The position numbers were made by a program, and so were the translations under genes. The notes below the pieces were generated by a model. It searched no databases and had not been told where the DNA came from. It saw nothing but the letters and a program-made list of their open reading frames with translations. A DNA stretch of 64,000 nt, taken from positions 25,664,602 through 25,728,601 of the forward strand of contig CM040760.1 in assembly GCA_022829145.1 (NCBI GenBank), given 5' to 3'. Numbering within the stretch: the stretch's first letter is position 1; each line of letters starts with the position of its first letter. This stretch comes from Albula goreensis (Eukaryota; Chordata; Actinopteri; Albuliformes; Albulidae). This document shows, piece after piece, positions 33,723-47,000 of this stretch.

Positions 33723-36700
33723 GTTTGAGAAGATCACCTGATGAACTTTGTGGAGCCAGGTGTGCTTCTGCTCAGGTAGAATTAAAACCTACAGCAGACC
33801 CACCTTTATCAGGTAAGACTGGCTTCCCCTTTCCACTCAAATGGAATCATTTTTCTGTTGTATGTTCCAACACTTTGTGTGCCCAGCTGCCTGTTCCCCG
33901 GTTGGACACACAAAGTGCCCATTTTTAACTGATTGATTCATTCAACCATTACAATGTTTTGATAGAACCCAGATGTCATATTGAATCATATTCATATCAT
34001 TTATAGAATCAGAGCTTCATCATGTACAAAATTAAGTATTCCATTGATAAAATTTTGGTGAACAGTTCCTCATATAAAAAAATCAGGTCACATTTTATGA
34101 AATGGAGATACTTCAAAAGCAACATTTGCAATGTTTTTGTAGAACTTTTAATGTTAAATGATACCACGATATTTATACTGAAACAAAGGCAACTCAGGTG
34201 ATTTCCTTAAATCACATGATGCTCATTTAATCAGTTTAATGATGGTATTTGCTGAATGTGTTTTATGAGTGGAGTTTAGAGGCATGAATGTCTGAGACAA
34301 AAGGAAGGACTATTCACTTGAGCTTCAGGGAGCGTATGGGGGGAAATTAGCTGAAAACCTGCTTGTAAACTATTTGTAAGTAGGATGTGAGGCAGTAGTA
34401 ATTTGTTTTTAAATGCTTTATATGATTTGTTCATGTGCTTATTAATGGTTGATATTATGACATATTAACGCAAGGTCCTGACCCACAATTATTACATTTA
34501 TCAAAGGAATAAGGGTAGGCCTTTTCATGTTACTAAACCAATTAAAAGTGGGAACTAAGCAGGAACTAAATGGTCCCCCTTCTTTTCAGATAATTTCCCC
34601 TTACCATCCTGTTTTTAGCTAGAAAGAACAATCTGGTCTATCATTGGCAAGCAGAGCAAAAATAACACCTTGTAGGAGGTAGCAAAAATACATATTGTCC
34701 ACACAGCGATTTGGTAACCAGAAAATTAGTAGTTGGAAAATAAACGAAAAAATGTGAACATCTTCCTATACCAGTTCATATACCATACAATTTAAATGTG
34801 TTTTTCAGCATTTTAATTGCTTTTTGGGTCAGCACAAGTTGTTAGCTCTCTGACTGTCATACTATGGATTATCACTGTGATTTCATTACTGAAATATCTG
34901 AAATAGGAGCAGTAGAACATTCTATTACTGAACAATAACATGGCAATTAAAGTCCAACACAGACAGTACAAATGTAGCAGCAAAGTATTTACGTAAAGGC
35001 GATGGGAGGTCTAAGCCTAAGTATGGGGATTTCTTCTGTATTTTTCAACTCTATAGCAACAATTAGTAACATCGCATGTGCATGTGTTTTATCTGCACCC
35101 AGCGAAAAAGGGAATAATAATCGTCTTCTGAGTTCAAATAAACTAAAATCAGCAAGATGAGAGTTGAGAAACACAATTATAATCACGATTTGAGCAAACA
35201 AATTGTTGATCAGAGAGATAGTCTATGGTAAATATTACTCTTATATTTTTTGGAGTATAATTGGGCTGCATTCGTGCAATTAATATAATAATCTATCCTT
35301 TTAGATAGGGGAATATATGAAACACTGTATAATTACTGTTCTGCCAGAGGAAAGTAATTATAGTGTCCGAGAAAATCAGGAGCCAATGTGTTTGCATTTT
35401 CTCAAGCTATCTCTATGTGACAGCTCATAACAACCCAACTAACTGGAGAAACAGAAAATTAAAGTTCACTTTTTCCGAGCTAAACTTGTAAACATTCGAA
35501 CAGGCAGAAGCGTTAGGCTGAGGAAAAAAGAGACAGCAACAGACCGGTTAAGTATCAGTTCTGAGCAAGACCGTTCAATCGCAACGCCAGGGCAATCAGC
35601 CGGAACCCTCACCAAAAAACCCTAACAACCATTTAGCCTCGCGAACAGCGGCGCCCTCAGACACAGCGGTCGCATTCCGAGCCGCAGCGAAGGGACTGTA
35701 TCAGCCCACCGGGGTATCCCAGTCGCTGTGTTTTTATAAGCGTCCTCCGCTCTCGGTCCTATGCTGAGTGTGTTGGAAAATATACAAAAAAACATTCAAT
35801 TGTTCGACGTTTGCCTGTTCAACACAGTGTAACTGGCGCGAGAGAGATCCAGCAACGCGTGGGCACGGGGCGGCCTTACTGCATCCATTGTGCGCGAGGT
35901 CTATGCTAAATATGCAGAACGCATCATTGTTTGTTCATGGCTGTTTTCACCATTAATAAAATGCTATTAATTTTAACTTTGTGTAAAAGGCTTTGTGAAA
36001 ATTAGTTAGCAATCCCCTCCAACCTTTTCAGAACAGGATGAGTTATTCCATAAAACCGATGAGGCCATGTTTTTGATAGATAATCACGTTCAACTAGAGT
36101 ATTTTCCCTCTTAATACAGAAATTCTTAATTACCGTGTCAACAGTAAAATCCTCTGGGCTGTGCTTCTTGCTAGCAGTCCGTTAGAAACCAACAGTCTCC
36201 TCGTCCAAGATTCCCCATCAAGAGCGACTGTCTCTGATGGAGGAACCATTTAACAAACTTCACAAGCACAGACATCCCAGGAAAAGTAGGAGTCTTAGCA
36301 GCTCCTCCCAGGTTTGATCTTAGTTCTCATCCCGTTTCTGTTTTGCTTTGTTTTCTCTTCTGTGACGCATTCACAGTGACTGTTTGCGTCCGTCTCAGCT
36401 AATGCCTTCTGAACTGCTCTGACACGGTTTTAAATGCTGTTTTTGTTTCTGTGCTCTCTTCCCCCATCCCATCCCCTCACCCAAATGAAAGGTGAGCTTA
36501 CATCAGTTTATGACCTCTGTTTGACCTCTACCCACTGGTGTGACCCAGGCTGCCATCACTTGTTATTGACCAATCACTTAAGTCTCTTGAGTTTCAAACT
36601 GTTTACCGAGGCGTTACCAACCATAGACAGGTACACAGATACACAGGCAAGATGAGGGTCTTGAGGGGCAAAGTCCATTTCACTGAAGTAGCACTACTCT

Positions 36701-37435
36701 GAAAAACTATTCCTAATATTATCTATAACTATTATTACAATATTAGCCACCATTCTCTGAAATGCCCCCCTCCTTTCCTACAAACCAGGTGTGTTCATAT
36801 ACAAAAATAATGCATGAATATATTGCCTGAATTTTATATGTCTAAATAGTCTGTGAAAACTTCTTGCTTCTTTTCTTTTCACTGGGTTATGAAATAATCA
36901 TACTGTAATGCATAGATAAAAAAAGTTACATAATTCTGCAGTAAGTCCTTAGTATATCCCACAGTTCCAGAAACAGCTCTGCATGAGTTCCAACAACACG
37001 TCATTGCATATTTGATTTTGGCCCGTCCTACATCAGAAGCAGATCTGTTCTCGCCTTGGTTGCCCCAGGCACAACGTTAAACCCCCACCCAGTACATACA
37101 CACATAATTAAAACAGCAACACAATTCATTAACTCCCGAGGCCGGTAATACACTAGAAAAGCCCAACATCTGGAATTACAGGAGACGGAGTGTAGCTCTT
37201 ACCAGTACCCCCCACACATTTGCTAGGTTGTGCCCCCAGTGTCTCCGCTGTGGTGCATGTATGTGCCCAATGGAGGCTTCGCTACTACGCTAGAACGTTC
37301 AGCAGGCGTGCGAAAACAAACCTGCTAAATAATGAGAGGCCATGAACTCGCTGGGGTTTGGAGTTTAAAAGCAAGGTCCACTCAGCAGTTCTCTCTGCAA
37401 AGTGAACACAACATCTATCCCCTCCTCCACCCCCC
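33723..37435. other. Intergenic region
   Basis: Mostly AT-rich and featureless apart from the CpG block at 35570-35760. No recognised exon or repeat family. Confidence 0.65.
35570..35760 (-). promoter_or_regulatory. CpG-rich block with a minus-strand TATA box
   Basis: CpGs cluster at CTCGCGAACAGCGGCGCCC, GGTCGCATTCCGAGCCGCAG and GCGTCCTCCGCTCTCGG. On the minus strand TTATAAAAAC (about 35739-35730) lies at the upstream edge, oriented to drive transcription toward 33.3 kb, where the candidate exons lie. There is no coding evidence in the block itself beyond a 17-codon frame. Confidence 0.4.
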
Positions 37436-37439
37436 CGGG

Positions 37440-37775
37440 AGCAGCCAATCAGTGCTCTGAATTGCAAGTTTAGAAAGGGAATTGGCCAATCAGGGCCCTG
37501 AACGACACTGTGCCTGGGAGCTGGCCACTCAATACTTTGAATCGCACCATGCGAGGAAATCAGCCAATCAGTGTTCTGAATTGCCGTACCCTGCAGAGCA
37601 AGCCAATCAGTGATTCAGATCACACCATCCTAGGGAGCCAGCCAATTAGTGCTCTGAGTCACACCAACCTGATGAACCAACCAATCAGGGTTCTCTACAT
37701 CACACCATCCTGAGAGCCAGCCAATCAGGGTTCTCTAAATCACACCATCCTGAGAGCCAGCCAACCAGCTGGATA
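37440..37775. repeat. About 40-bp tandem array carrying CCAAT boxes
   Basis: Eight or nine diverged units containing GCCAATCAGTGCTCTGA or AACCAATCAGGGTTCTC, followed by CACACCATCCTGAGAGC. At least seven units keep CCAAT. The last three units have a period of exactly 40 and are nearly identical; earlier units are more diverged. Confidence 0.9.
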
Positions 37776-40700
37776 ACTCGACTTTCAATTATCAAAAAGT
37801 ATAAACCTATTTTCTTATCATACTGAGATGAGGGTTTTTAATTGTAACTTTGAAATATTTTGTTATAAGATTTTTTCCACACTGATCACAAAAAAATAAG
37901 AGCTCAACCAGAGATTTATATCCAATTTTTTCCCACTAATTAAAAAAATATGGGAAAAATATGCATGATTTAAGATGAACTTTTCAAATTTTCTATTTTT
38001 TAAACTGTAAGATGCACATTTATGTCCTCTTTACTTCTTTTGACCAGTATACTCTAATAAAAAAGGAACAAACATTTTGCTACTATAAAATTGTTCTGTT
38101 GTACCTAATGGTCTGTTAATGGTTCTACATAGTACCAAAAAATTTCTCCAATGACCATGAGAAAAGGACCATACAATACCTTTTTTTTTTTTACCAGGGT
38201 ACAGTTTAACGATCTGAGCTTGCAACTTTCCAGCTGAGGTGTTAATACTCAAGACAAACCATAACAGAAATTTGATGTCTCTGACACAGCAGAAAAGAAA
38301 AGGCCAATTTTATATTCAAGTCTTGTCTGTCCTGACTAATAACCTGAAGACATTGTTTCATACAATACCCTTTATCTTTTTACAGAATAAAGGATGGAAA
38401 TCATTTTAAAACTGCTGATTCACCTTTCAGAAGGACACTTCACAGAAAAAGTGTAGACAAAATTTGATTGTCTTGTTTGTCATTTCAGCATTCTCGTGTC
38501 AACACGGACAAAACAGGCAAAAAGGCTCATAATGTTAACTGTTCTCGGAAGCTCATCTCAACTTTTGAGCTTACAAAAAAACACGTAATTGTATATGTAT
38601 GTAAACAAATATTTTACAAACAGCTCTTGGGTATGACAGCAGGTTTAATTTACTAGAAGGGATACTCCAACATTTTTGTAAGTAAGCCCTTTTGTTTTAC
38701 ACCAAGGACTTACATAACAAAAAAATGCACAGCAAAGTTTGCAAAGTATGAGGATGAATCCTTTCCAGACCAAGAACACTGATTCCTTGGAATTCCATCC
38801 TCCTCTCTCTTGTCAGTTATGCAAACATTCTGAATGGTGTGCATGACAACAGTGATGGCATCGTGTAGCAGCTGGGTGTTTAGTCTAACAGAGACAAAAT
38901 GGCAACTGTTTGTACCTGATAAAATAAGACATGGGATAGAGAGAGACTTACTGGAATTAACTGATTTCAGTGTTTCAAGAAGGAGCAGTAAAATAACTAT
39001 AAATATTCTATGTATAAAACACGACACACACAAAAGCAAATGTGCGTAGTTACAAGGCACCAGAAAAAATACAAAAAGACCCATCACCAACTCATCAAGG
39101 GAATCTGACAACGATGTAAACCATCAATGCACCATCTTCTACAAAATGTCAACGTTATTATCAATCATAAGGACAGATTGTAGTGTGGGTGAGAGAGAGA
39201 GAGTGAGAAAGAGAAAGAGAGAGAAGCCAACAGCTAGAACAGAGTGCTGACTTAAGCTTGTTTCTGTCATTATAAACCATGAGTTCCAGTTCACTGCACA
39301 AAAGTATGGGCATATAATGTGAACCATCTTAATAAATTTTATTTTGCTGAGCTTGCCATTTTCATATAGGTTTAATAAAGTTTATGGGATAACTCTAATC
39401 ACTTAAATCCAACTTTATGCAAAGTACCGTATAGTCAAGCTGACTTAAAACTGCAAGATGATCAAAAAGCAGTTTAGTTCAGGTCACCCTGCACTCGACA
39501 TTGGCTAGCTTTTCCAGCAGATAGTCTATGGCTTGACAAGAAACAAATGTCTTAATATACGCAATTCCCAGGAAATTTTCATGGATTGTGGATTTATTCC
39601 ACAACTCCAGAAATTGAGCTGCGTCTTTAAAAAAAGTGCCTCAAGCGGAATGAACGCAGGGTGCGTCTCGTTGCAGTTTGCTGTGTATTGTTTGCAAAGG
39701 GCGGCTTTTCTGACGGACGCGGCTGTCGTCCAAACAGGATACTTCCATAAGGAAAATCACAGTTACAAATTCGACCAATTATAAGAGCAGGGCAGGAATA
39801 CGTGAAAATCTAGGCGGAGAAATCCTACCATTTTCACATCTGCTCTCAAGACGAATGAACGAAAGATGTAACGTTAGTCCAAACACTGGAGTGGTCAAAA
39901 GCACAATGTTTGTGAGTAGAACTGCATACATTCTGTAGCCTGCATTTTCACTCTGGAATCCATAACTTACATATCTGAACAAGGGGTTTATAAATTAGTT
40001 TTGTTTACATTGTTCCTGCTGTGTTCAGTCTTGAAACTGACACGCCAAGGTGTCCACAGCGTTACATTGCAGGCTACCCTGCTAACAGAATCATTCTTAG
40101 CGTTTCTACACGAGACCACAGACTTTAAAATATACGAGTACTTCTTAACCCTATTATAAAATTGCGATTGCCAGTACGTTGGCACAACAATAGCCTAGTT
40201 CGCCATTTTAACTGTGATTTTACAGCAGAACGGGATGCGTTACCTGCACACTAAGCTAATTCTTGGTAGATATAACGTTGCAGATACATAGCTAGCTAGT
40301 TTCTGTTTCGGTCCTCCTCCTTGATGTATCCTATGTTTACAAGACATGAAAAGAAAAGAACAGCTTCAACAAGAATCTAAAATGAGTGTTGCCGGTGTTC
40401 TGTTATGCAGGCTAGTTTGTGCACCTTTTAGCACACGTCTGCTTTGCATTTCATTCCTCTTCACGACGTTGTAACTACCTATACACTGTCACTTAACCAA
40501 AACGTTACAAACTCACTATCCATGTTATGTGTTCTCTTATGCACCCTGATGGTACAGACAATAACATGTTCAGGTCGTCAGCTTCTACGCGCTTACAGCG
40601 GGAAGGCGACTGTAGCAGTGCCTGAGTTTGAAAGAACTTGGAATTTGGAATGCAGCGCCCCCTAGGGGACGCAGAAAGAAACCTGCGTCTCGAGGAAATA

Positions 40701-40902
40701 ATCATTAGAATACGAATTTCGTTCCCTCGAGCTACAAAGACCTTCAACCACAATATTAACTTGTTCATTCGAGATGTTTCCCGCCCCTTCGTTCATTTTT
40801 ACCAGGAACTTTCTTTGTAGATTAATTTATGTATGTATGTATGTATGTATGTATGTATTATTTTAAAAAAAAAAACTTCTTTTACTAAATGTATAATTTC
40901 AG
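37776..40902. other. Region upstream of the first coding hhat exon
   Basis: AT-rich to about 39.6 kb, then CpGs become commoner (39640-39770, 40570-40700). CGCCATTTTAA at 40202-40212 resembles a YY1 site of the kind found at start sites. An untranslated hhat exon is expected here because the first coding exon begins with a splice acceptor, but I cannot place it. A (ATGT)n tract lies at 40829-40858. Confidence 0.5.
40829..40858 (+). repeat. (ATGT)n microsatellite
   Basis: About seven perfect ATGT units, 45 bp before the hhat acceptor. The adjoining poly(A) run (40864-40875) precedes the polypyrimidine tract. Confidence 0.95.
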
Positions 40903-40927
40903 GACCACAGGACCACTGTAGCTGACA

Positions 40928-41048
40928 ATGAGTGCCCAACAGAAGTCTTCTGTTGCCGCTCTGCCACGCTGGGAGATATGGCTTTACTGGCTGCTGTCCA
41001 TCGGTTCCCATTTGTACTCTTTTTATCACCTACACAGATTCTCCAAAG
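40928..41048 (+). CDS. hhat: hhat coding exon 1 (ATG)
   Basis: The exon starts at 40903 after the acceptor ATTTCAG. ATG at 40928 gives [20 protein letters not shown] and the first membrane segment ([16 protein letters not shown]). Human HHAT starts MLPRWE, so this protein has about ten extra N-terminal residues. Donor AAAG|GTGAGA. Confidence 0.92.
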
Positions 41049-44000
41049 GTGAGATATTTTAATCACTTGTAATTAAGAGTCGTAGGTCAACGGGCGTCCT
41101 CGTCCACAAATATTTACAGCTGTGATATAAAACTTTTTTTTTCAGCAGTATTTCACATCCAGTGGTTTGAAAATAGTGTCACACAATGATGAAACATTTC
41201 CTACGTGGCATGCCATAATTTCTTGCATGCATTACACATATGACATTGCTCTCTTTGTACTTCATTACCTGTACATCCTTAGACTAACCTCGAAAGAGGA
41301 TCTATGAAGTCGGCAGAAGGCCTTTGCTCCCTATGGATTACCAATAGGTAGGATTACCCAAATCAAGATTACCCATTTAGTCACTCTGTTACTGCAAATC
41401 AGGACTGTCAAACTCAAATACTGAATACCTACAGTCTCTTCAGGTTTTTGCCTTTTGTCTACAGTCAGCAGTCAGTTAAACTCATCTGTTAAGCCAATCA
41501 GTGGTAAAAATCCAAATAAAAATAAATAAGAAGGGCTGGGAAATATTAGGGAAATCTTAATCACAATAATGATCTGTGCTTTTCTCAGTGTAGTAAATAT
41601 GATGTATGTGCTACTTGGAAAATAACAATTTTTCGGCTGTTCTGAATGGTAATTAGAGACTTCTGTCATGTGATGACAAATGCGTAGTCTACCTCAAATT
41701 CAGCCATTTCACATAAGGTACTGTAAATATTTCAGAACAGTTTGGAGGAAGATGGCACAAGTTTTCTTGCTAACCTGACTTCAGGCAGCGCAATGGGTAT
41801 CCCAGTTGCACACAATAAAAATATCATTATGATACAATCAAAATTAAATTCGGTAAACGATCATTTTTATGGCCTTGCTCTGCGGGCCCCGCAGGACTGG
41901 AGAGGAGCGACCAATAAAACGGAAAGCGGTTACTGAAGGAGCTTCAGCTGCAGTCCAAACATGTGCTCTCCACACGGTTATTTTTATAATTGACATCCCG
42001 CTGTTTGAGTTATTATTATGGTCTCACTTCCTTGGAGTACTCAGCCATAAAGTGTTGTTTATTCCGATAATGAGTTATTCTTGCTCGAATTGAGCTTTGC
42101 AGTTTTGGTTCGCGGGTTGGACACTGTTGCCAGACTGGAAACGCGTGCCTTCTTTGTGAAAGGCATCTATTGCATAAAAGCCAAAAAGAGTCTGACGGTT
42201 TAAAAAGTATATATGAGAAGAAGAAAAGATTAGAGCAAAAATATCTGTCTCTGGGAGAAGCTGGAGGCTCATTTGATGTGCTTCTCTCGCACGCAACCAG
42301 AAGACCAAGCTGAAAATTATGACAATTATAATCATAACGTGAGATACAAAAGAGCAGTAGCAGCTAGTGCAGCAGTCCTGTTGCTTAACTGTTTGAAGAT
42401 TTGAACGAGGACAAGCAAAGCAGTTCTTAGGCCATAACCCTCCTGTATATGTTAAAAGCCCACTTTTCTCAGCATTTCAGCTGCCGTGTCACATCCTGGC
42501 TGCTGTGTCACATCCTGTTGTTTGAAAATGGTGTTGCACGGTCTGACATGATGGTGTGAGTGTTTTGGCTGTAAAAGTCCATTTTTCCCTTGTGCCTTTT
42601 AGCAGGTATTTGCTTCAGCCACACACTACACCACCTGGATTCACAAATGAATTTATGTTTTCAGTCCAGGAGGTGAGCTAATTTGCAAGCTACTGTGGCC
42701 CTCCAAGACTGGAGTTAAACCTGCAGACACTGCAGCCCTCCAGGACTGGAGTTAAACCTGCAGACACTGTGGCCCTCCAGGACTAGAGTTAAACCTGCAG
42801 ACACTGCGGCCCTCCAGGTCTGGAGTTAAACCTGCAGACACTGCGGCCCTCCAGGTCTGGAGTTAAACCCGCAGACACTGCAGCCCTCCAGGAGAGGAGT
42901 TAAACCTGCAGACACTGCGGCCCTCCAGGACTGGAGTTAAACCTGCAGACACTGTGGCCCTCCAGGACTGGAGTTAAACCTGCAGACACTGCGGCCCTCC
43001 AGGACTGGAGTTAAACCTGCAGACACTGTGGCCCTCCAGGACTGGAGTTAAAACCTGCAGACACTGCGGCCCTCCAGGTCTTGAGTTAAACCCGCAGACG
43101 CTGCGGCCCTCCAGGACTGGAGTTGAATAGCCCTGCTGTATAGGGACCTGAAGCAGCACAGCAGAGCTCTAGAAGCTGAGAGTTTGTAATCAGATATTTC
43201 AGACTCCGTCTGACTGATGCAAGATTCAGATGGTAGTGAGTCAGCCTGTGAAATCCGGTAAATTCTGAAACCCCTGAGAGGAAGGAGGGTTTTCAGACAG
43301 ACTCCTTCATTCCGAAACCACAGATCAAGCTACTTTCCTTTGTTCTGCGTTTAACCGCTCTTATTGTTTAACTGTGAAAGTCTTTGATGTAGACATCGGG
43401 AGAGATCCCATCAAACAGTAACATTTAAGATTAAATTGATAGTGATCATGACACACTCTTGGTGCTTCTTTGTTATTGTCCCAATACACAATTTCACCTC
43501 CAAATAGACAAAACTTTAATCCGCACAAGTGTAGAGCTTTCATTCATATGAACAACTCTTATCGCTGCAAATTGAGCAACTAAAAACAATAGAGCTCTGC
43601 AGAATAAAACAGGCAGACTTTTGTGTGTGTCAATGCCGTATGTGTCCTGTAGGGGGAGCTGTGGTGACACTGGGCAGCCAGCTCAGGGTGTGAATGTGAA
43701 TCTGTGAGCTGGTGCTGCAGTGAGCCTCCAGCCTGCTGCACCAGGCGGGATCGCACTCTGTTTAAGGGGGATGAGGTGACCGCCCTGAGGGGAAGAGAGG
43801 GAAGGGGCGGGGAGGGGAGGGTGAGTTCAGCTGACGCTGCATTGCGGAGCCGGGGTGCAGGGGGGTGGGATGGGGGCTGCGCAGATTTGGGGGATTCCCT
43901 GATTGCTGGCATCAGAGCTTCAGGGTCCAGACCCCCCCCAAGTGCAGAATGCATTTCCCCTGCATTTCTGCCACAGAATGGAGACTTAATTTAAACAAGC

Positions 44001-47000
44001 AATCTCAAAGCTACTGGATCACACGTGTCAATATGTCAGTATGCCTCCATTGTATGACAAGATACTGGTATTTGTTATTATGCCATGTTAGGGTGCTATT
44101 TCGAATGGGAACTTGTCATTCTTTTTAACAAAAGTTATATCTCAATTTTGTACATTTAAATTTCACCTTTATTTAACCCGGTAAAGATTCATTGAGATTA
44201 AAGTCTCTTTTAGAAGAGAGACCTGGCCAAGAAGGCAGCATAAAAAACACATGCATCACAAGGATAACACAAAAATATCAAGCCATCCATTGCAGTGGAA
44301 ACATTTAAAAACACAGCACCAGGATCATACACTTCAGGTGACAAATAAAGGGACAAAGGCAATTATAGACAGTGCTACTTCTCTGGTCCTTTATTACTAA
44401 AGCTGATTCTCAGTGAGGTGTGCTGTATGGAGTTGTCCATCTGATTACGCACACTGTGAATTTTTGTGTATTCTTTATTTGTACCCATGAGATGGGCTCC
44501 GTGTCAGAGCTTAGGTCTCTGCATTTGGAAGGGTGAGCAGAATGAAGAGCAAATTAAGGGTCTGTAAAGAAATCATACAGGGAACAAGAGTGAGCAGTGT
44601 TAAGAAAGGAATGTATTGGAATCAAATATTTATAACACCACTGTTATCTCATGGGCAGGAGTCTTTTTAGAACCATAATGTGGAAAGAGCAACGTCAGGT
44701 TTATTAGATTGCGGGAATGGGAAAAAAATATGAAAATGAGTGTGATGCAGCACCTTTTATCCCACCAATTTGGGATAAAAACTGAAAAAAAAACCGTGAA
44801 GAGACTGCTGCAATGTTAGGTTTCACATCGTCTGAAATGAGTAGCCGGTCGCTGCTTAGTTTTGCTCTGCAGTCCCCTGGCTGGGCCGCTCAGCGATGGC
44901 TCCAGAGAGAATGCGGGAGGCTGCTGGCTGTTCATCCTATCCAGCGCGCCGTCGTTGTCCAGTGCCTTTGTGTCTCTGTCTAACGCTCAGCAGAGGAGTT
45001 TATCAGTTTTGTCCAAGATAATTATCTGCTTTGTCTGAATTCCGCCTGACAGCTGGAATAATACGGCTGTTTGATCTGGGTTCCATTTTAATGTCATGTT
45101 CCGTTATATTCTATCCGATCCTGTCCTCAACTCCTTTTGCCATCCTTTATCGTCTCATTCTGTCTGGTTCTGTTCCTGTCCCCTCCTGTCTGATTCAGTC
45201 TTGACTTGTCCTGTCTGGTCCTGTCATGTGCTGCTCAGTCCTGTCTCGTCCTCCTCTCAAGTATTGGATCAAACCACAGTCTGCAGAAGTGTGCGCGGTC
45301 CGGGGGAAGGCATATGTTCTGGAAGTGGGAACGTGGTGTGTGGATCGACTGCGTTGTTGATGTCTTGAAGCTTTCTGTATTGTAGCAATTTGTGTTAACC
45401 TCCTCTTTTTTTGTTTGCTTTATTTGTATGTGTATGCGTATGTGGGTGATGATTGGGGGGGTGGGGGTTGGGGGATTGGAGGCAAACAAAATAAACAAAA
45501 AGCTTAATTTTTTTATCATAATTTTGGGGAGGGTGCAATATGCCCCCTGCTCCCCCCCTTCCCTCCCCCATATCAGTAGGGGTGGTGGGGGTCAGGAGGG
45601 TTGAAGGAGCTCTCATTAGCACTCAGTTGCTGTTCTCCAGACCTCAGCACCTGTGAACCAGGAACAGCCACCAGACTGAAATAAACCCCAGCGAGAGACT
45701 GCTGGATTTAAATAAACAGGGTGGACATGTGACAGCAATTAGCGCGCACAGCTAGAGCGTTCTTAATTTGCTCCGTGGCTTTCTGGCAAGCCCCTGTGAG
45801 GAACTCTGCGGTAGTGAGTCTGTTTCCTTAATCTTTGCCATTTTCAAGAACAGGAAAGTGCCAAATTAATTTTTGCTTTCTCCTTTTTCTTTTTCTGTGA
45901 TAGAATATGAGGAAAGCCTTGGAAGAGAATTTGAGCTGCAGAAGGGGTTTCTGATTTGGGGGTTTAAAAAGGTAAGGCTCCAATAAGGGTCTGGTCCATA
46001 ATCCAGGTGGGAAAGACACCTGTTTCAAACTAATATTTATACACTTTCACCCTGTGCACACCTGATAAATTCCTGAGGATTGTAAAAGAAACATCTGCAT
46101 TCATCAATATTCTGTCTCTCTTATATGTGGTTGTACATTTGATTTGTAATGTGTTCTGTTGAATGTTTTCTGGGATCTGTAGCTGTGTTATCAAAATCTT
46201 TAAGCATCTAAAAATTTCAAGCAAAGGAAAAAAAATATTTATTATGCAGCACATACTTGGGGCTTCTTTGCTTTGGCTGATCATGGCTGAAATTTCTCAC
46301 CTTCCATGCTATGTGCAAGAGACATGAGAACAGAGATCTAGATTCTACAACAATTACAAATAAAGTTTCAAAATGTCACCTCCAGAGGAAGTCTCCTGAG
46401 CATCCATTAGGGATGTGTCATCAAGCTGACCAAAGTTTCATATGCCCAGCGACACATCTCCACAGCAGCGCGAACGTCACAGAAAATGCTAATTAGCTGT
46501 CGATCACACAAAATCCACATACTAGGTAGCTAATTTTCACCAGTTTAACCGAGCCCTGAAATGCGGCTGTGATAAGCTGTTCCACGCAGATTAGAAAGAC
46601 TCTTCATTGAGCTTCTGCTCAGTCATTTCCATGGAGCACTCAATGAGGTGTGTGTTTTAATGGTCCTGTGAACCCACAGTGCTGTGGTCGCAATAGAGCA
46701 TGTTAGCTGGGGTGCTGCCTTCCGTGTTGTTTCCAAGCTATGCAAGATTTTTGTAAAGGTCACACAAAGACAGTGTGATGTCTTTTTGTGCCTGCAGTGA
46801 TTACGTTCTGTTTTGAAACGGTCATTGCTGATGTCTCACAAACTGGGATATCAAGTAAATGATGCAGCACATATTTAGTATAGTATGTTGTGTTTTTATC
46901 GATGCACCTCAAGTTTGGACTGTCAAAACAGAGCCCATTAAATTCAGCTCTGCAGTCACCAGGGCTATAATATTACAGCTAATGTGGCCTCCTGTTCCAG

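Larger units (their letters stand above)
41049..45903 (+). other. hhat intron after coding exon 1 (4.9 kb)
   Basis: Contents: the 37-bp minisatellite (42690-43127), a dispersed TTTATTTAACC-type repeat (44155-44290) and a G-rich tract (45456-45476). The rest shows no recognised feature. Confidence 0.8.

Noticed and set aside
38710..39111. 133-codon minus-strand frame (segment HDAITVVMHTIQNV)
   Set aside because: Briefly resembled a receptor ligand-binding segment, but no conserved motif follows, composition is AT-rich and the length is within chance for this window.
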